Assembly (NCBI GenBank): GCA_013290035.1
Contig: JABCYT010000226.1
Coordinates: forward strand, 1 to 6,194
Length of the DNA stretch: 6,194 nt
Direction of reading: 5' to 3'
Origin: Alphaproteobacteria bacterium
GTDB lineage: Bacteria > Pseudomonadota > Alphaproteobacteria > Reyranellales > Reyranellaceae
In this document: piece after piece, positions 5,801 through 6,194 of the stretch
How positions within the stretch are numbered: position 1 is the first letter of the stretch
How the letters are laid out: every line of letters begins with the position of its first letter
Notes under the pieces: generated by a model
Told to the model about the DNA's origin: nothing
The model's database searches: none
What the model saw: the letters and a program-made list of their open reading frames with translations, nothing else
Translations under genes and position numbers: made by a program

Positions 5801-5931
5801 GAGCCGGCTGATGTGCCGGTGGTCTTCTGCCGTTCGCGAGGATGCAGGCGTGACGATGGAAATTCCTCTGGAGTCTGCACGGCCTGAGAAGCTTTGGTGG
5901 TCGAGGCATTGAAGCCCGCCCCTTCGACTTC

Positions 5932-5945
5932 TTAAGGCGGCTTAA
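5932..5945. repeat. Small inverted repeat between the BT1 gene and the divergent small gene
   Basis: TTAAG (5932-5936), GCGG, CTTAA (5941-5945), perfect five-base arms in the 163-bp divergent intergenic region 5801-5963. Just upstream on the plus strand TTGAAG (5909-5914) could be a -35 with the left arm lying at a -10 position 17 bp away; the match is poor. The palindrome could be an operator shared by the divergent genes. The rest of this region shows no gene. Confidence 0.3.
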
Positions 5946-5963
5946 CATCTCTGACAAACAAGA

Positions 5964-6182
5964 ATGCTAGTCAGCCGGCACCGTATGGGGGCTGCGGTGG
6001 CGACCAGGATCGTTGATGTATTTCTGAAGGATGAATTGGTGGAGTCCTACGAGGTCGTCTTGGGGTTCCTCGACGCGCCGCTGTTCGATCACCACTTCCT
6101 TGATCGCGCCAAGGAATACATGCGGACAGACCACTACACAGACGCGCAAATTGCCGAGGCTCGGTTCAGCATCAGGGAGTAG
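5964..6182 (+). CDS. Small conserved-looking protein of unknown function
   Basis: 72 residues from the ATG at 5964, or 65 from an in-frame ATG at 5985, or 61 from a GTG at 5997. The coherent part starts at T-R-I-V-D-V-F-L-K-D and continues ELVESYEVVLGFLDAPLFDH, HFLDRAKEYMRTDHYTDAQI and AEARFSIRE. The pattern (beta-strands with a charged turn, then a D-H-x-F-x-x-x-A-K helix, then a closing A-x-F-x-I-R strand) resembles short orphan proteins seen in alphaproteobacteria; I cannot name a family. Because the protein-like part begins around 6000, a start at 5985 or 5997 is as likely as 5964, and none has a strong ribosome-binding site. No signal peptide, cysteine or membrane segment. It diverges from the BT1 gene across 163 bp. 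Confidence 0.6.
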   Translation: MLVSRHRMGAAVATRIVDVFLKDELVESYEVVLGFLDAPLFDHHFLDRAKEYMRTDHYTDAQIAEARFSIRE

Positions 6183-6194
6183 TTGCCACGAAGC

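Noticed and set aside
4706..5887. A 393-residue plus-strand open frame
   Set aside because: Antisense to the BT1 transporter, rich in R, E, D, G and Q with no domain; the minus-strand frame has the clear BT1 signature.

Overview
The window looks like a chromosomal segment of a GC-rich alphaproteobacterium, plausibly a soil or plant-associated member of the Rhizobiales or Rhodospirillales. The evidence is the codon usage (strong G/C at third positions, which also opens long shadow frames), a single-domain CheY-like receiver of a type common in Rhizobiales, a BT1-family transporter, and a bacterial Ku gene. Genus cannot be fixed from the sequence alone. No rRNA, tRNA, CRISPR array, insertion sequence or prophage gene is visible.

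Layout from left to right. Bases 2-190 are the C-terminal end of a GNAT acetyltransferase. It is followed at 272 by the N-terminal third of another GNAT-like gene that breaks off where the oppositely oriented MFS transporter (471-1694, minus) ends. That transporter is divergent from a TetR-family repressor (1786-2367, plus). The 91-bp space between them carries a perfect 20-bp palindrome and a second, imperfect copy centred 56 bp away, which makes a self-contained repressor/efflux-type cassette. A roughly 300-bp stretch without a convincing gene follows, then a stand-alone response-regulator receiver (2676-3053, plus). Between this receiver and the next, convergent gene lies a copy of a short interspersed repeat of the CCTTCGAC...CTCAGGGC type.

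The right half is mostly on the minus strand. A BT1 (folate/biopterin-type) transporter (4610-5800) lies upstream of a 365-bp gap, then Ku (3408-4244) and a small unknown gene (3139-3411) joined to ku by a 4-base ATGA overlap. The gap is not empty: it holds the remains of a small CxxCG protein split between two frames, a short palindrome, and a hairpin abutting the ku ribosome-binding site that also contains a consensus DnaA-box sequence. On the far right a small unknown protein (5964-6182, plus) diverges from the BT1 gene.

The two functional units that can be read with confidence are the TetR-controlled MFS pair and the Ku end-joining unit. The points most worth checking are the small partner of Ku, the ku leader hairpin, the frameshifted CxxCG gene, the missing canonical start upstream of the BT1 membrane domain, and the two-operator arrangement at the tetR-MFS promoter. 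I see no clear evidence of a wholly new multi-gene system.
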